Source of the DNA: Candidatus Saccharimonadota bacterium
Lineage (GTDB): Bacteria > Eremiobacterota > Xenobia > Xenobiales > Xenobiaceae
Assembly: GCA_004554425.1 (NCBI GenBank)
Contig: SFMI01000044.1
Coordinates: forward strand, 1 to 24,104
Direction: 5' to 3'
Length of the DNA: 24,104 nt
Every line of letters starts with the position of its first letter. The stretch's first letter is position 1. The notes under the pieces are model-generated. The model had not been told where the DNA came from. It worked only from the letters and a program-made list of their open reading frames with translations, and did no database searches. The position numbers were made by a program, and so were the translations under genes. Shown here piece after piece: positions 1 to 8,066 of this stretch.

Positions 1-24
1 GTAACTGCTGTAGTCATTAAATAA
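1..24 (+). CDS. C-terminal tail of an upstream gene (partial)
   Basis: Reading from base 1, the plus strand gives V-T-A-V-V-I-K and then a TAA stop at 22-24, just before the rpmF ribosome binding site. In many bacteria the gene before rpmF encodes the DUF177/YceD protein, and a short gap like this one would fit. Seven codons cannot establish identity, and an open stretch this short could be chance. Confidence 0.25.
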   Translation, partial: VTAVVIK

Positions 25-40
25 GAGGAGTCAATTCAAG

Positions 41-235
41 ATGGCCAATCCTAAATATAAAACCCCCCGTTCAAAGACCCGTAAGCGTCGTTCTCATCTC
101 GCTTTGGTGATGCCCAATGTAGTAGCTTGCTCTAACTGCGGCGCTCCCAAACTTCAGCACCACATCTGCAAAGCTTGCGGTCAGTACAATGGAAGACAAG
201 TTTTAGCTTCCAACGACGCGAACGAGAACTAATAG
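41..235 (+). CDS. rpmF: 50S ribosomal protein L32
   Basis: Small protein of the large ribosomal subunit, 63 residues, close to the usual 55-65. The basic N-terminus (about residues 4-18) contains the KTPRSKTRKRRSH stretch typical of L32. It is followed by a zinc-ribbon pair CSNC and CKAC (about residues 31-34 and 43-46), so this is the zinc-binding form of the protein. The ATG at 41 is preceded by AAGAGGAG at about 24-31, a strong ribosome binding site. L32 is often the first gene of a fatty-acid synthesis cluster, and fabG and acpP follow here on the same strand, although with gaps of about 170 and 110 bases. The last ten residues (ASNDANEN) are a non-conserved tail. Identity is secure. Confidence 0.96.
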
Positions 236-276
236 CGAATATATGCTTAACTGCGGCACCGATACAAAGGGCTAGG

Positions 277-323
277 CGCCGCCGTAGTTTATTTTCTTGC
301 AAGGGAAGATAAATAAGGCGGTG
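277..323 (+). other. Long RNA hairpin between rpmF and fabG
   Basis: CGCCGCC at 277-283 pairs with GGCGGTG at 317-323 (one G-U). Inside, TTTATTTTC pairs with GAAGATAAA (one G-U) around a small loop. No T-run follows directly, so it does not look like a simple terminator. It may be a processing or stability element in the rpmF-fabG transcript. A weak A-run/T-run pair lies downstream at about 326-358. Confidence 0.5.
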
Positions 324-376
324 TGTAAAAAAACTTTGTAACTGTGTCGTTTTTTTTTGAAAAAATGGGGGAGAAT

Positions 377-392
377 GCTGTTTGCGAACAGC
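377..392 (+). promoter_or_regulatory. Perfect hairpin just upstream of the fabG ribosome binding site
   Basis: GCTGTT-TGCG-AACAGC is a perfect 6-bp stem with a 4-base loop. It ends about five bases before the TGAGG ribosome binding site of fabG at 398-402. It could influence translation initiation or serve as an operator. It does not match the FapR consensus as I know it. Confidence 0.4.
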
Positions 393-408
393 TAATGTGA
401 GGATGTTT

Positions 409-1161
409 ATGCAAAACATTAGTTTGGAAGGTTCAGTAGCTGTTGTTACCGGATCCGGACGCGGAATCGGACTTTCTATCGCTCGTCAGTTAGCTAAGGC
501 CGGAGCTACTATTGCTTTAGTGGATATCAACCAAAGTTTAGTAGAAGCTGCCGCCGCTGGGCTGAATGAAGAGTTTGGCCAATTGGCTAATGCTTTTGTT
601 GCCGATTTAACTGATGCCGACCAAGTAAAAGAATTATTTGAAAATATCTATGCCAAGTTGGGTAAAGTTGACATCTTGGTCAATAACGCCGGCATAACCC
701 GCGACAGTTTAATGCTGCGCATGAAGGAAAGTGAGTGGGACGCTGTTATTAACACTAACTTGCGCTCGGCTTTCCTTTGCACTAAAGCTGTGGTCAAAGC
801 TATGATGAAGCAGCACCACGGCAAAATCATCAATATTTCTTCCGTTGTGGGTATTATGGGTAACCCTGGACAAGCCAACTACTGCGCTTCTAAGGCCGGC
901 TTAATTGGCTTTACCAAGTCTTTGGCTCGTGAGCTCGGCTCCCGTGGCGTCAATGTAAATGCAATCGCTCCTGGTTACATTCAAACCGATATGACTGAAA
1001 AATTGCCCGAATCTGCCAAAGAAGCCATGCTGAGCCAGGTACCTCTCAACCGTCCCGGCCAGCCTGAAGACGTCTCCAAAGCCGTTTTCTTCTTGGCTTC
1101 TCCTTTAGCCGACTATCTTACTGGTCAGGTTATTTGTGTAGATGGCGGCATGGCCATGTAA
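409..1161 (+). CDS. fabG: 3-oxoacyl-[acyl-carrier-protein] reductase
   Basis: NADPH-dependent reduction of beta-ketoacyl-ACP in type II fatty-acid synthesis, in the cytosol. It is a classical short-chain dehydrogenase of 250 residues, the usual FabG length. The cofactor motif TGSGRGIG is near residue 16, NNAG lies in the middle, and the catalytic set is Ser145, Tyr158 and Lys162 in the YCASK motif. The C-terminus ends in CVDGGMAM, typical of FabG. I choose the ATG at 409 because TGAGG at 398-402 sits 6 bases upstream and MQNISLEG matches the family start. The frame is open further upstream (a TTG at 382 and an ATG at 403), but those starts lack support. The acpP gene follows 109 bases later, consistent with the FabG assignment over another SDR enzyme. 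Confidence 0.94.
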   Translation: MQNISLEGSVAVVTGSGRGIGLSIARQLAKAGATIALVDINQSLVEAAAAGLNEEFGQLANAFVADLTDADQVKELFENIYAKLGKVDILVNNAGITRDSLMLRMKESEWDAVINTNLRSAFLCTKAVVKAMMKQHHGKIINISSVVGIMGNPGQANYCASKAGLIGFTKSLARELGSRGVNVNAIAPGYIQTDMTEKLPESAKEAMLSQVPLNRPGQPEDVSKAVFFLASPLADYLTGQVICVDGGMAM

Positions 1162-1173
1162 AAAAAAATCCTG

Positions 1174-1204
1174 CAGTCGGCTTAAAAAAAGGTTTTAGCG
1201 ACTG
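1174..1204 (+). other. Hairpin in the fabG-acpP intergenic region
   Basis: CAGTCG at 1174-1179 pairs perfectly with CGACTG at 1199-1204. A further CT/AG pairing is possible inside with one bulged G. No T-run follows, so read-through into acpP is expected. Such elements between fab genes and acpP can separate expression levels, since ACP is needed in great excess. That role is inferred. Confidence 0.4.
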
Positions 1205-1270
1205 TTGGTGGTATGCTTCAAGGCACAAACATTGTAGTTTTTCTTTTATTACTTTTGGAGGTCTTTAAAA

Positions 1271-1510
1271 ATGGATATTGAGAACATCAGAGAGCGCGTT
1301 ATCAAGATCGTCGTAGATCAGCTGGGTGTAACTAAAGATCGCGTAACCGATGACGCTTCTTTCACCAACGACTTGGGCGCTGACTCTTTGGACGTTGTAG
1401 AGATGGTTATGGCCTTCGAAAACGAGTTCGGCATTGAGATTCCCGACGAAGATCAGGACAAGATTACCAATGTCGGCGACGCTATCAAATACTTAGCCGA
1501 AAGAGCCTAG
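1271..1510 (+). CDS. acpP: Acyl carrier protein
   Basis: Carries growing acyl chains as thioesters on 4'-phosphopantetheine during fatty-acid and phospholipid synthesis. It has 79 residues, a standard length. The prosthetic-group serine is Ser39 in LGADSLDVVEMVM, followed by the acidic helix II/III region (FENEFGIEIPDED). The whole protein is strongly acidic, as in all bacterial ACPs. The ATG at 1271 has a strong GGAGG at about 1257-1261. It is the last gene of the rpmF-fabG-acpP cluster, closed by an intrinsic terminator. No acpS or fabF follows in this window. Confidence 0.97.
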   Translation: MDIENIRERVIKIVVDQLGVTKDRVTDDASFTNDLGADSLDVVEMVMAFENEFGIEIPDEDQDKITNVGDAIKYLAERA

Positions 1511-1546
1511 TAATCATCTTTTGTTCTAATTGAACACCAAACAAAG

Positions 1547-1579
1547 AGACCGCCTCGGCAAAAGCCGGACGGTCTTTTT
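1547..1579 (+). terminator. Intrinsic terminator after acpP (probably bidirectional)
   Basis: Stem AGACCG...CGGTCT with an inner CGGC-AAAA-GCCG hairpin, followed by TTTTT at 1575-1579. Read on the minus strand the stem is followed by a T-rich stretch (CTCTTTGTTTGG), so it may also stop transcripts of the convergent lipoprotein gene ending at 1603. Confidence 0.85.
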
Positions 1580-1602
1580 GCTAGTCAGTATATATTGTCG
1601 AC

Positions 1603-2166
1603 TTAATTGAACTTAAAAGTATCGACTACATGCTTAAAAGCAGCTTCAGCTTCTTCTTGATTGGCTTGAGAAGAAGAGCAAGCTATATTCCAAAGCAATT
1701 TGTCATGGAAAGCGTAAAGTTGCTGTCCCCAAACTTTGGTAGTGCCTTCTAAATATGTGTAAGTAAGTTGTAAAGCAATTTCTCCGTCGAGCTTAACTTC
1801 TTTTTGCTTCAAAATCTCCGATTCGGAGCGTTTTAAAATTTGATTTTGAAACTTTCTAGTAAGTTCGGCAGTAGCTTCTGGATTTTCGCTCCAGCTGGTC
1901 ATAGTGCCCAAATTTACGGAAGTAACGCTGACGAATTGCTCAGGGTCTTTAATAGCTGTGTAGCGCACGACTTGCTCGCCGTCTTTGGCTTCTTGAGCGT
2001 CTTTTTGCTGGCGCCAAATTTCCGCAGGTGGAGGAGCAAAAGTGACGCTTTTAGCGTTAATTTTATAATTTTGAGGCTGCGTAGAAATTTGCGGGCCGGA
2101 GCAGCCTACAGCACAAAGTAAGCAAACTACGGCTGCGCTTTTAAGAAGCAAGTTTTTAATATGCAT
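1603..2166 (-). CDS. Predicted lipoprotein, possible PsbP/DcrB-like fold
   Basis: A 187-residue exported protein. The N-terminus has a short basic stretch (Lys4, Lys9), a hydrophobic core and a lipobox ending A-V-G-C with the acylated cysteine at position 22. It is therefore probably anchored by lipid on the outer face of a membrane. The mature part is soluble, with alternating beta and helical segments and a C-terminal helix (EEAEAAFKHVVDTFKFN). This arrangement recalls PsbP/DcrB/Mog1-type domains, but that is a resemblance in pattern only. AAAAGGAA lies about 12 bases before the ATG. It is the last gene of the minus-strand run starting at murB, 98 bases after the GTPase gene; co-transcription is possible. 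Function unknown. Confidence 0.75.
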   Translation of the reverse strand: MHIKNLLLKSAAVVCLLCAVGCSGPQISTQPQNYKINAKSVTFAPPPAEIWRQQKDAQEAKDGEQVVRYTAIKDPEQFVSVTSVNLGTMTSWSENPEATAELTRKFQNQILKRSESEILKQKEVKLDGEIALQLTYTYLEGTTKVWGQQLYAFHDKLLWNIACSSSQANQEEAEAAFKHVVDTFKFN

Positions 2167-2264
2167 AGTAGTAAGTTGTTCCTTTTCTGTTATGGCTTAG
2201 AGGCGGGCCCTTTCGCTAGATCGAAAAATTTAACCTGGCTTCAAAGTTGCCCATCTCGTGAAAT

Positions 2265-3623
2265 TTAAAGGGTCTGGTTAGTAGCTTCTTTGGCTTGAGC
2301 TTCGTCAATCATTTTTTGGAACTCTTCATCTTTTAGCTGGGAAGTAACTTTATCGATAGCTTGTTGCACCGCTTCGTCAAGTTTGGGCTTGTCTGCTTTT
2401 TTGCTTTTGATATTTTTCAATGAGGCCCAGACTGCGTCGCCCACAGCTTTGAAAAGACGCTTAAATGACTCGCCTGAGGGTTTGATATCAGACTCAAACC
2501 AGAGCATACAAGCGTAGCCTATAGCTATAGTACAAGTGGCGGCAATAGAAGCAGAAACCAACCATCCTGGAGGGCCGGCCATTTGACTTAACTGACCGGC
2601 TAAAGTACGCCCCAAAAAGCCTATCCCTAAAGTGGTCAGCAATTCTGAAGCCATTTTGTAAGTGATCGGTCTATCATAAACTCTGGCCAAGCTCAAGACC
2701 ATGGTTATTTGGTTAGCAGTTAGGGGGATAAATGAGGCAAAGGGGAGCGGAGTTAAAGCTATGGCGCCAGATATAACTGTAGCTCGACGAATGGCTTGCC
2801 AGCCTAACTTTTGGCGCATAGTTGGTATCAATTTGCCCATTTCCCCCAATAAACGCGGCTCTGTATAAGCTGCAGCCAAGAGCAAATCGTAAACGCCTTC
2901 CTTATTTTGGGCAGAAATAGCATAAAGTTGTTCCGGCAACAAACCTAAGGAGGCGGCAGCGGTAAATTTTGCCTTATCTCTAAGCTTTTTGTCTATAAGG
3001 TCCATTTTATTTAAAGCTATTAAATAAGGCTTATGCAAACTTTTAAATGTATTGTAAAGATTGCGATCGGCTACGGTAATGCCTCGGGAAACATCAAAAA
3101 GGATAATTAAAAAGTCTGCCTTTTCCGCTTCTTGCATAGCCAAAGCACTTTCTAATTGGCCGCCTTCGGTGGCGTTGTTAAATCCTGGAGTATCGATAAG
3201 CGATATGGCTCCGGCTGCGACATTTTGAGCTTTTACAGTAGTGCCGGGAATAGGGGAAACATCTGCTGTTTCGCCGATACCATTAAGTAAAGCATTAAAA
3301 AGCGTCGACTTGCCTACATTAACTGGCCCCAAAACGGCTATTTTGGAAATAGGAGCAAAAGCTGGCCCGGCCTGACGCTTAAGCAATTCCATAATATCGC
3401 CTAGGGCAGCCGGATTGGCTTGGGCAATGTTGCTGAAAAGTTTTATATTGAGATTGAGCTCTTTGCGTAAATCGGCAGGCACAAAATTCCAGGCTGTTTG
3501 CGCAATGGCTTCGCTTCCTGGAGGCAAAGTAGCCAAGTATTTGTTAAATTCATCGCTTTTGACTGAGCTACTATTCGCTTTGCCCGAAGACAATGCGGCT
3601 AAGCTTTTATTAACTTTATCCAT
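2265..3623 (-). CDS. Era-like GTPase with C-terminal membrane domain (DUF697-like)
   Basis: A 452-residue protein with a complete TRAFAC-class G domain: G1 GPVNVGKS (99-106), G2 PGTT (126-129), G3 DTPG (144-147), G4 NKMD (205-208) and G5 SAQ (237-239). About 90 residues of helical sequence precede the G domain. After it, hydrophobic segments at about 282-312 and 330-375 suggest membrane insertion or a hairpin, as in DUF697 proteins that follow Era/MnmE-like G domains. The tail (about 400-452) is charged and helical, rich in Lys, Glu and Gln. It most likely cycles on GTP at the inner membrane; the cellular process is unknown. It lies 77 bases after rsmD in the murB-recG-rsmD run. It is neither Era (no KH domain) nor Der (single G domain). 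Confidence 0.82.
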   Translation of the reverse strand: MDKVNKSLAALSSGKANSSSVKSDEFNKYLATLPPGSEAIAQTAWNFVPADLRKELNLNIKLFSNIAQANPAALGDIMELLKRQAGPAFAPISKIAVLGPVNVGKSTLFNALLNGIGETADVSPIPGTTVKAQNVAAGAISLIDTPGFNNATEGGQLESALAMQEAEKADFLIILFDVSRGITVADRNLYNTFKSLHKPYLIALNKMDLIDKKLRDKAKFTAAASLGLLPEQLYAISAQNKEGVYDLLLAAAYTEPRLLGEMGKLIPTMRQKLGWQAIRRATVISGAIALTPLPFASFIPLTANQITMVLSLARVYDRPITYKMASELLTTLGIGFLGRTLAGQLSQMAGPPGWLVSASIAATCTIAIGYACMLWFESDIKPSGESFKRLFKAVGDAVWASLKNIKSKKADKPKLDEAVQQAIDKVTSQLKDEEFQKMIDEAQAKEATNQTL

Positions 3624-3700
3624 ATCGTTTTTGACACTTTCTTGTTGGGCAACAAATTACAGCGCAATTTCGAGCTTATAGTTACTAAAAATTGATTTAT

Positions 3701-4207
3701 TTAATCTTGCTTTTGCCAAAAAGTAAGCGAAGTTTCGCCAAAGCGTTTATCTTTTATTACTTTAAAATTGGCAAAATCTTGGGGATAGTTTTCTTTGTGA
3801 TGATATTCAAATACTACTATGGCACCTGGAGCGGTGTACTTATCCAATAGAGCTAGTGTTTGCGGGCCAGCTTCGCTGTTGTAGGGCGGATCGGCTACGA
3901 TAATATCAAATTGGCGTCCGTTTAGCTTCTCTAAAGCTTTGGGCAATTGGCCAAAAATGATTTGGCCCTTATTCTCGACAGCTTCGTGTAAAAATTTTAG
4001 TGAGCGGCGATCGCCTTCTACAAAAGTGGTTTCGGCACAGCCTTCTTCTAAAAGAGCTAATCCTAAAGAGCCGGTACCGGCAAATAAATCTAGCACCTTA
4101 CTACATTCGTCGATATAAGGGCGTAAAGTAGCCGTTAAAGCTTCGCGTGTTTTGCTGGTAGTGGGACGCATCCAAGTACGCGAAGGCAGATGGGGATTTT
4201 TATTCAT
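3701..4207 (-). CDS. rsmD: 16S rRNA (guanine966-N2)-methyltransferase RsmD
   Basis: Methylates G966 of 16S rRNA using S-adenosylmethionine. The 168-residue protein has the RPTTSKTREAL motif at the N-terminus, the SAM-binding LDLFAGTGSLGLALLEEG (motif I) and the catalytic VADPPY (motif IV) of N2-guanine methyltransferases. Usual length is about 180-190. The short first strand (an MRIIGG-like start) is missing here, and no in-frame start codon lies upstream before a stop, so this is a slightly short N-terminus. A ribosome binding site ATAGGAG is about 13 bases before the ATG. It starts 27 bases after recG. The recG-rsmD order is common in Bacillota, where coaD usually comes next; here a GTPase gene follows instead. 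Confidence 0.9.
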   Translation of the reverse strand: MNKNPHLPSRTWMRPTTSKTREALTATLRPYIDECSKVLDLFAGTGSLGLALLEEGCAETTFVEGDRRSLKFLHEAVENKGQIIFGQLPKALEKLNGRQFDIIVADPPYNSEAGPQTLALLDKYTAPGAIVVFEYHHKENYPQDFANFKVIKDKRFGETSLTFWQKQD

Positions 4208-4234
4208 GCTATTTATTATGCTCCTATAACAAGG

Positions 4235-6748
4235 TTAATTTTGTTTCTCGTCGCTCTCTTCCTGGTTTAAGTCTTCTTCAGCCGGATAGCGATCGGCATA
4301 GATGGCCGCTTCTTGCTTGGCCAATTCCAAAAGGTGGCGATCGCGCAGTAAATCGGCGCACATCAATTCGGGGAAGCCTGACTGGCGTGTGCCAAAATAA
4401 TCGCCGGGACCGCGAATTTCCAAATCTTCTTCAGCTACTTCAAAACCGTCGGAAAGGCGAGCTACTGCTTCTAATTTACGATTGGAAGGCGAATCGCTGG
4501 AAGCTAAAAACAAACAATAAGATTGCAATTGGCTGCGCCCAATGCGACCGCGCAACTGATGAAGCTGAGCCATGCCAAAGCGGTTGGCGTCTTGAATTAA
4601 AATAACTGTGGCATTGCCTACATCTACACCAACTTCAATAACTGTAGTGGAAATTAAAATATCGAAGCCGCCATTGCGAAATTGCTCCATAACGGCTTCT
4701 TTCTCAGCAGCTTTCATTTTGCCATGGAGCAAGCCGACCCGGTATTTTTTGAAGACGCCTTCTTTTAAGCGCTCAGCTTCTTGCACAGCGGCGCTAGCTT
4801 CTAGTTTATCGCTTTCGTTGATAAGAGGGCATACTATATAAGCTTGTCTGCCTTCTTCAATTTGAGAAGCGATAAATTTATAAGCGCGGTTGGCCTCTTG
4901 AAAGGGGACACAGCGTGATTTGATAGGCTGGCGTCCCGGTGGTAATTCGTCCAATTTGGAAAGGTCCAAGTCGCCGTAAATAGTTAAAGACATGGTACGT
5001 GGAATAGGTGTAGCTGTCATTAGCAAAACGTCGCAATTTAAGTGCGTTCCGCTTTTGCGGCTTAAGGCTTGGCGTTGCAAAACGCCGAATTTATGCTGCT
5101 CGTCTACGACAACCAAGCCGAGATTGGCAAATTCTACGCTTTCTTGGATCAGAGCGTGGGTGCCCACAGCTAGATCAAATTCGCCAGCTTTAAGTTGCTC
5201 GGCGATTTGAAATTTTTTCTTTTTACTCAAGCTGCCTTTTAAAAGACAAATGCGCAAACCTGCTGGCTCCAAAAGTTGGCACAACTTTAAATAATGCTGC
5301 TGGGCTAGAATTTCTGTCGGAGCCATAATGGCAGCCTGATAGCCGCTGCGTATTGCCGCAAAAGCCGCATAGGCAGCTATTACCGTTTTGCCTGAACCGA
5401 CGTCGCCTTGCAACATGCGATTCATGGGATGATTTAAGCCTAGGTCGTGAGTAATCTCTTTGACGGCACGTTGTTGAGCGCCAGTTAGAGTAAATGGCAA
5501 TAACTTTTGAAATTCAGCGTCAAGGCTGGGCAAATTATGATAAAAAACATTGCGTTGCTGATTTTGCCTACAATTACGTTTATGAACTATGCGCAATTGC
5601 AAAGTGAAGAGCTCTTCAAAAGCCAAGCGCTGCTGCGCCTTAAATAACTGATCGTAGTTGGCTGGCCAGTGCATATACATAGTGGCCAACGATTTTGGCA
5701 AAAAATGATATTTGTCCAAAAGCTCTGCAGGCAAATTTTCTGGCATAAGCTGAGCACAAGCTGGTACCAGTCTGAACATTAGCTTATGCATGTAGCTTTG
5801 GTAAAGCTTGGCGCTTAGTTTATAAATCGGCACTAGGCGACCGAAGGAAGGTGAATTCTCTGTCTGCTCGGCAAATTCTGGTGAGGCCATGCGCAAATTG
5901 GGGCCGCGGTCGTATTCTGCTTTACCAAAAGCTACAATATGTACTCCTGGGCGCAGCTTAGTGCTTAAATAAGGCTGGTTAAACCAGACCAATTTTAGGC
6001 TGCCACTTTCATCTAATACTTCTACTTCTAAAAGGCGCTTGCGATTAGTTGTGACAATAGTTTTAGCTTCAGCTACTACAGCTTTTATTTGCTCAAAAGC
6101 TCCTGGACGCAAATCGGCTATTTTTTGTACATGGCGGCGATCTTCCCAACGTCTGGGGTAGTCGGTAAGCAAATCTTTTAAGGTATAAATGCCTAAATTG
6201 TTGAAAATAGCTTGTTTGGTGCGCCCTATACTGCGGATCTTCTCTACAGGTGTATCCAGCTGATATAAAGTTGGAGCAAAGGAAATAAGCCGCCGTTGCT
6301 CAGCGGTAAGTAAAAAATCGCTTTCAGCTTGACTATTAGGCGTTTGTGCCGCAGAATACATCTCTTGGGTATTAGAGCTACTTTTGCTTGCTTTATCAAT
6401 AGAGGAGGCACAAGCTTTTGCTTCGGAAATAGCCGATGTGGCATGAGATGCCGCCTGGTCTAGTTTGCTAGGTTCAGCAATTAAAGCTAAGGCCTTGCCA
6501 ACTAAAACTAGGCTATTCTGGCGTACTCGCTGCGGCAAAGAATTGTAGTCGGCCAATTTTTTGACAATTTGGCGCAAGCTGAAAGCTTCATCTTTAGCTA
6601 GTTCGTCGATATGGAGACAAAAAAAATGCCAAGCTGACTCTATGTCGATATTGCCTCGGCAGCCATCGCTATATTCTCGACGCATTAGACGCAACAAACG
6701 GCGGGTTAGGTTTCTAGCTTCGGTTGAGTAGACTTTTTCTGCCTCCAT
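4235..6748 (-). CDS. recG: ATP-dependent DNA helicase RecG
   Basis: Branch-migrates replication forks and Holliday junctions. The helicase core is complete: Walker A GDVGSGKT (about residue 447), DEQH box (about 549), TATPIPRT, and QLRGRIGR of motif VI (about 730), followed by the RecG C-terminal SGFPELMCADLLRD region. The wedge/OB domain lies at about 170-300, starting with IRSIGRTKQAIFNNLGIYTL. At 837 residues it is about 150 longer than the usual 680-700. The extra length is all at the N-terminus: a helical stretch (1-100) with clusters of Arg/Leu, then a Ser/Ala-rich linker (about 100-145). Some other RecG proteins, such as that of Thermotoga, also have N-terminal extensions. The start is 24 bases after murB stops; the SD is weak (GGAGG at about 12 bases upstream, within CGAGGAGGCC). 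Confidence 0.95.
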   Translation of the reverse strand: MEAEKVYSTEARNLTRRLLRLMRREYSDGCRGNIDIESAWHFFCLHIDELAKDEAFSLRQIVKKLADYNSLPQRVRQNSLVLVGKALALIAEPSKLDQAASHATSAISEAKACASSIDKASKSSSNTQEMYSAAQTPNSQAESDFLLTAEQRRLISFAPTLYQLDTPVEKIRSIGRTKQAIFNNLGIYTLKDLLTDYPRRWEDRRHVQKIADLRPGAFEQIKAVVAEAKTIVTTNRKRLLEVEVLDESGSLKLVWFNQPYLSTKLRPGVHIVAFGKAEYDRGPNLRMASPEFAEQTENSPSFGRLVPIYKLSAKLYQSYMHKLMFRLVPACAQLMPENLPAELLDKYHFLPKSLATMYMHWPANYDQLFKAQQRLAFEELFTLQLRIVHKRNCRQNQQRNVFYHNLPSLDAEFQKLLPFTLTGAQQRAVKEITHDLGLNHPMNRMLQGDVGSGKTVIAAYAAFAAIRSGYQAAIMAPTEILAQQHYLKLCQLLEPAGLRICLLKGSLSKKKKFQIAEQLKAGEFDLAVGTHALIQESVEFANLGLVVVDEQHKFGVLQRQALSRKSGTHLNCDVLLMTATPIPRTMSLTIYGDLDLSKLDELPPGRQPIKSRCVPFQEANRAYKFIASQIEEGRQAYIVCPLINESDKLEASAAVQEAERLKEGVFKKYRVGLLHGKMKAAEKEAVMEQFRNGGFDILISTTVIEVGVDVGNATVILIQDANRFGMAQLHQLRGRIGRSQLQSYCLFLASSDSPSNRKLEAVARLSDGFEVAEEDLEIRGPGDYFGTRQSGFPELMCADLLRDRHLLELAKQEAAIYADRYPAEEDLNQEESDEKQN

Positions 6749-6772
6749 GCTCTCGCACGGCCTCCTCGGTAG

Positions 6773-7840
6773 TTAATGCTCAGAAAAACCTAACATAATA
6801 GGTTCCGGCTTAAGTTGGATGTTAAAAACTTCTTTTACTTTAGCTTTCACTAATTCAGAAAAAGCTAACATATCGACAGCTGAAGCTTGGCCGGGATTGA
6901 TTAAAGCCAAAGTGTGAGCAGAGGAAACACCAGCTTTGCCATAGCGGAAGCCTTTATGGAAGCCAGCATTATCTACCAACCAAGCTGCTGAGACTTTGCA
7001 CATATCGGGATTGTCAGTATTGTACACCGGCATATTGGGCCAGCGCTCTTTTAATTGCTGGGCCTGAGCTTGGGAGATAATAGGATTTAAATAAAAAGAG
7101 CCGGCGCAGCGATGGTTGGGATCAGCTTTATCGTAAAGCATAGATTTTGAAGCTCTCACTTTGAGAACGGCTTGGCGTACTTGAGCTAAAGTGGGACGCC
7201 AGGTAGAGTCGGTGGCCACTTTGTCAGCAAAGAAACGTTCCAAATCTTGGTAGCGCATAGTGGCTTGGCCATGCACTTTCAGCTTGAAGGTGACCGAGGT
7301 AATAATATAGCGCCCCTTCCAAGCTGTTTTGAAATTGCTAGTGCGATAGGCAAAGGCGCAAGAGGCAGCCGACAGACTGAGCGTTTCCAAAGTCTCCAAA
7401 TCGACAACTTGGACTGATTCAATAGTAGTGCCAGCTTCTTGGCCGTAAGCACCTATATTTTGTACTGGTGCGGCACCTACTTGCCCGGGAATGCCACTTA
7501 AACATTCCAAGCCAGCTAGGTCTTTCTCTACTGTTTGGGCTACAAGATCGTCCCAAATAACGCCAGCTTGAGCTTCTACGGTAGCTTCTTCGTCTTTTAT
7601 TGTGACGGTAAGCTTTTGCATTTTCGGCCTAATGAGCAAGCCTTTAAAGCCAGCGTCAGAAGCCAAAATATTACTTCCGCAGCCGATAGGAAAAACGTCA
7701 AGGGCGTGTTCTCGAGCAAAAAGTATGCTTTGCTTTAACTCTTCCAAGTTGGAAGGTTCAGCTAACCATCGGGCCGGGCCGCCAATTTCAAAAGTAGTCA
7801 GAGTGCTGATAGGTACGTCAGCTTTAATAAAACTATACAT
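6773..7840 (-). CDS. murB: UDP-N-acetylenolpyruvoylglucosamine reductase
   Basis: FAD enzyme that reduces UDP-GlcNAc-enolpyruvate to UDP-MurNAc with NADPH, the second committed step of peptidoglycan synthesis. The FAD-binding part shows TTFEIGGPARW near the start, PIGCGSNILASDAG, and SGIPGQVGAAPVQNIGAYGQE. The catalytic serine is in CAGSFYLNP and the C-terminal glutamate in LKPEPIMLG. The insert between YRTSNFK and the AGSF motif gives it the type I (E. coli-like) shape. I chose the ATG at 7840 (MYSFIKADVPIS) because the conserved fold begins there. The frame is open to a TTG at 7888 and has a GTG at 7861 with AAGG just upstream, so the protein may be up to 16 residues longer. First gene of the minus-strand run; recG follows after 24 bases. 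Confidence 0.93.
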   Translation of the reverse strand: MYSFIKADVPISTLTTFEIGGPARWLAEPSNLEELKQSILFAREHALDVFPIGCGSNILASDAGFKGLLIRPKMQKLTVTIKDEEATVEAQAGVIWDDLVAQTVEKDLAGLECLSGIPGQVGAAPVQNIGAYGQEAGTTIESVQVVDLETLETLSLSAASCAFAYRTSNFKTAWKGRYIITSVTFKLKVHGQATMRYQDLERFFADKVATDSTWRPTLAQVRQAVLKVRASKSMLYDKADPNHRCAGSFYLNPIISQAQAQQLKERWPNMPVYNTDNPDMCKVSAAWLVDNAGFHKGFRYGKAGVSSAHTLALINPGQASAVDMLAFSELVKAKVKEVFNIQLKPEPIMLGFSEH

Positions 7841-7979
7841 AACAGCCAGGCATTTTACCACAAGTGCCTTAAAGCCTTTGCTTGGCAAGCTTTTGTTGGA
7901 AAAATAGTAGCTGCTTTTGAAGCTTTGAAGTTAAGGCTCTCGAGCTCTTCTCACGCTTAATAAAAGAGGACAAAAACGC

Positions 7980-8007
7980 AAAAACTCCGAATACAATGGG
8001 GTTTTTT
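7980..8007 (+). terminator. Terminator-like hairpin in the divergent murB / 8067 gap
   Basis: AAAAACTCC (7980-7988) pairs with GGGGTTTTT (7998-8006, one G-U) with a 9-base loop and ends in a T-run. On the minus strand the A-run becomes a T-run, so it could work either way. Its position is odd: the nearest plus-strand gene upstream is acpP, over 6 kb away. It may therefore be an attenuator for the gene starting at 8067, or the end of an unrecognised short transcript. Confidence 0.45.
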
Positions 8008-8066
8008 GTTTCTCAATTCTCTACATTGCAGATGCAGAGTTACTGTGCGCGGAGGTTTGGCTAGCT

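Noticed and set aside
382..408. Upstream TTG start for fabG
   Set aside because: It would place the start inside the GCTGTT/AACAGC hairpin with no ribosome binding site; the ATG at 409 has TGAGG 6 bases upstream and fits the family.
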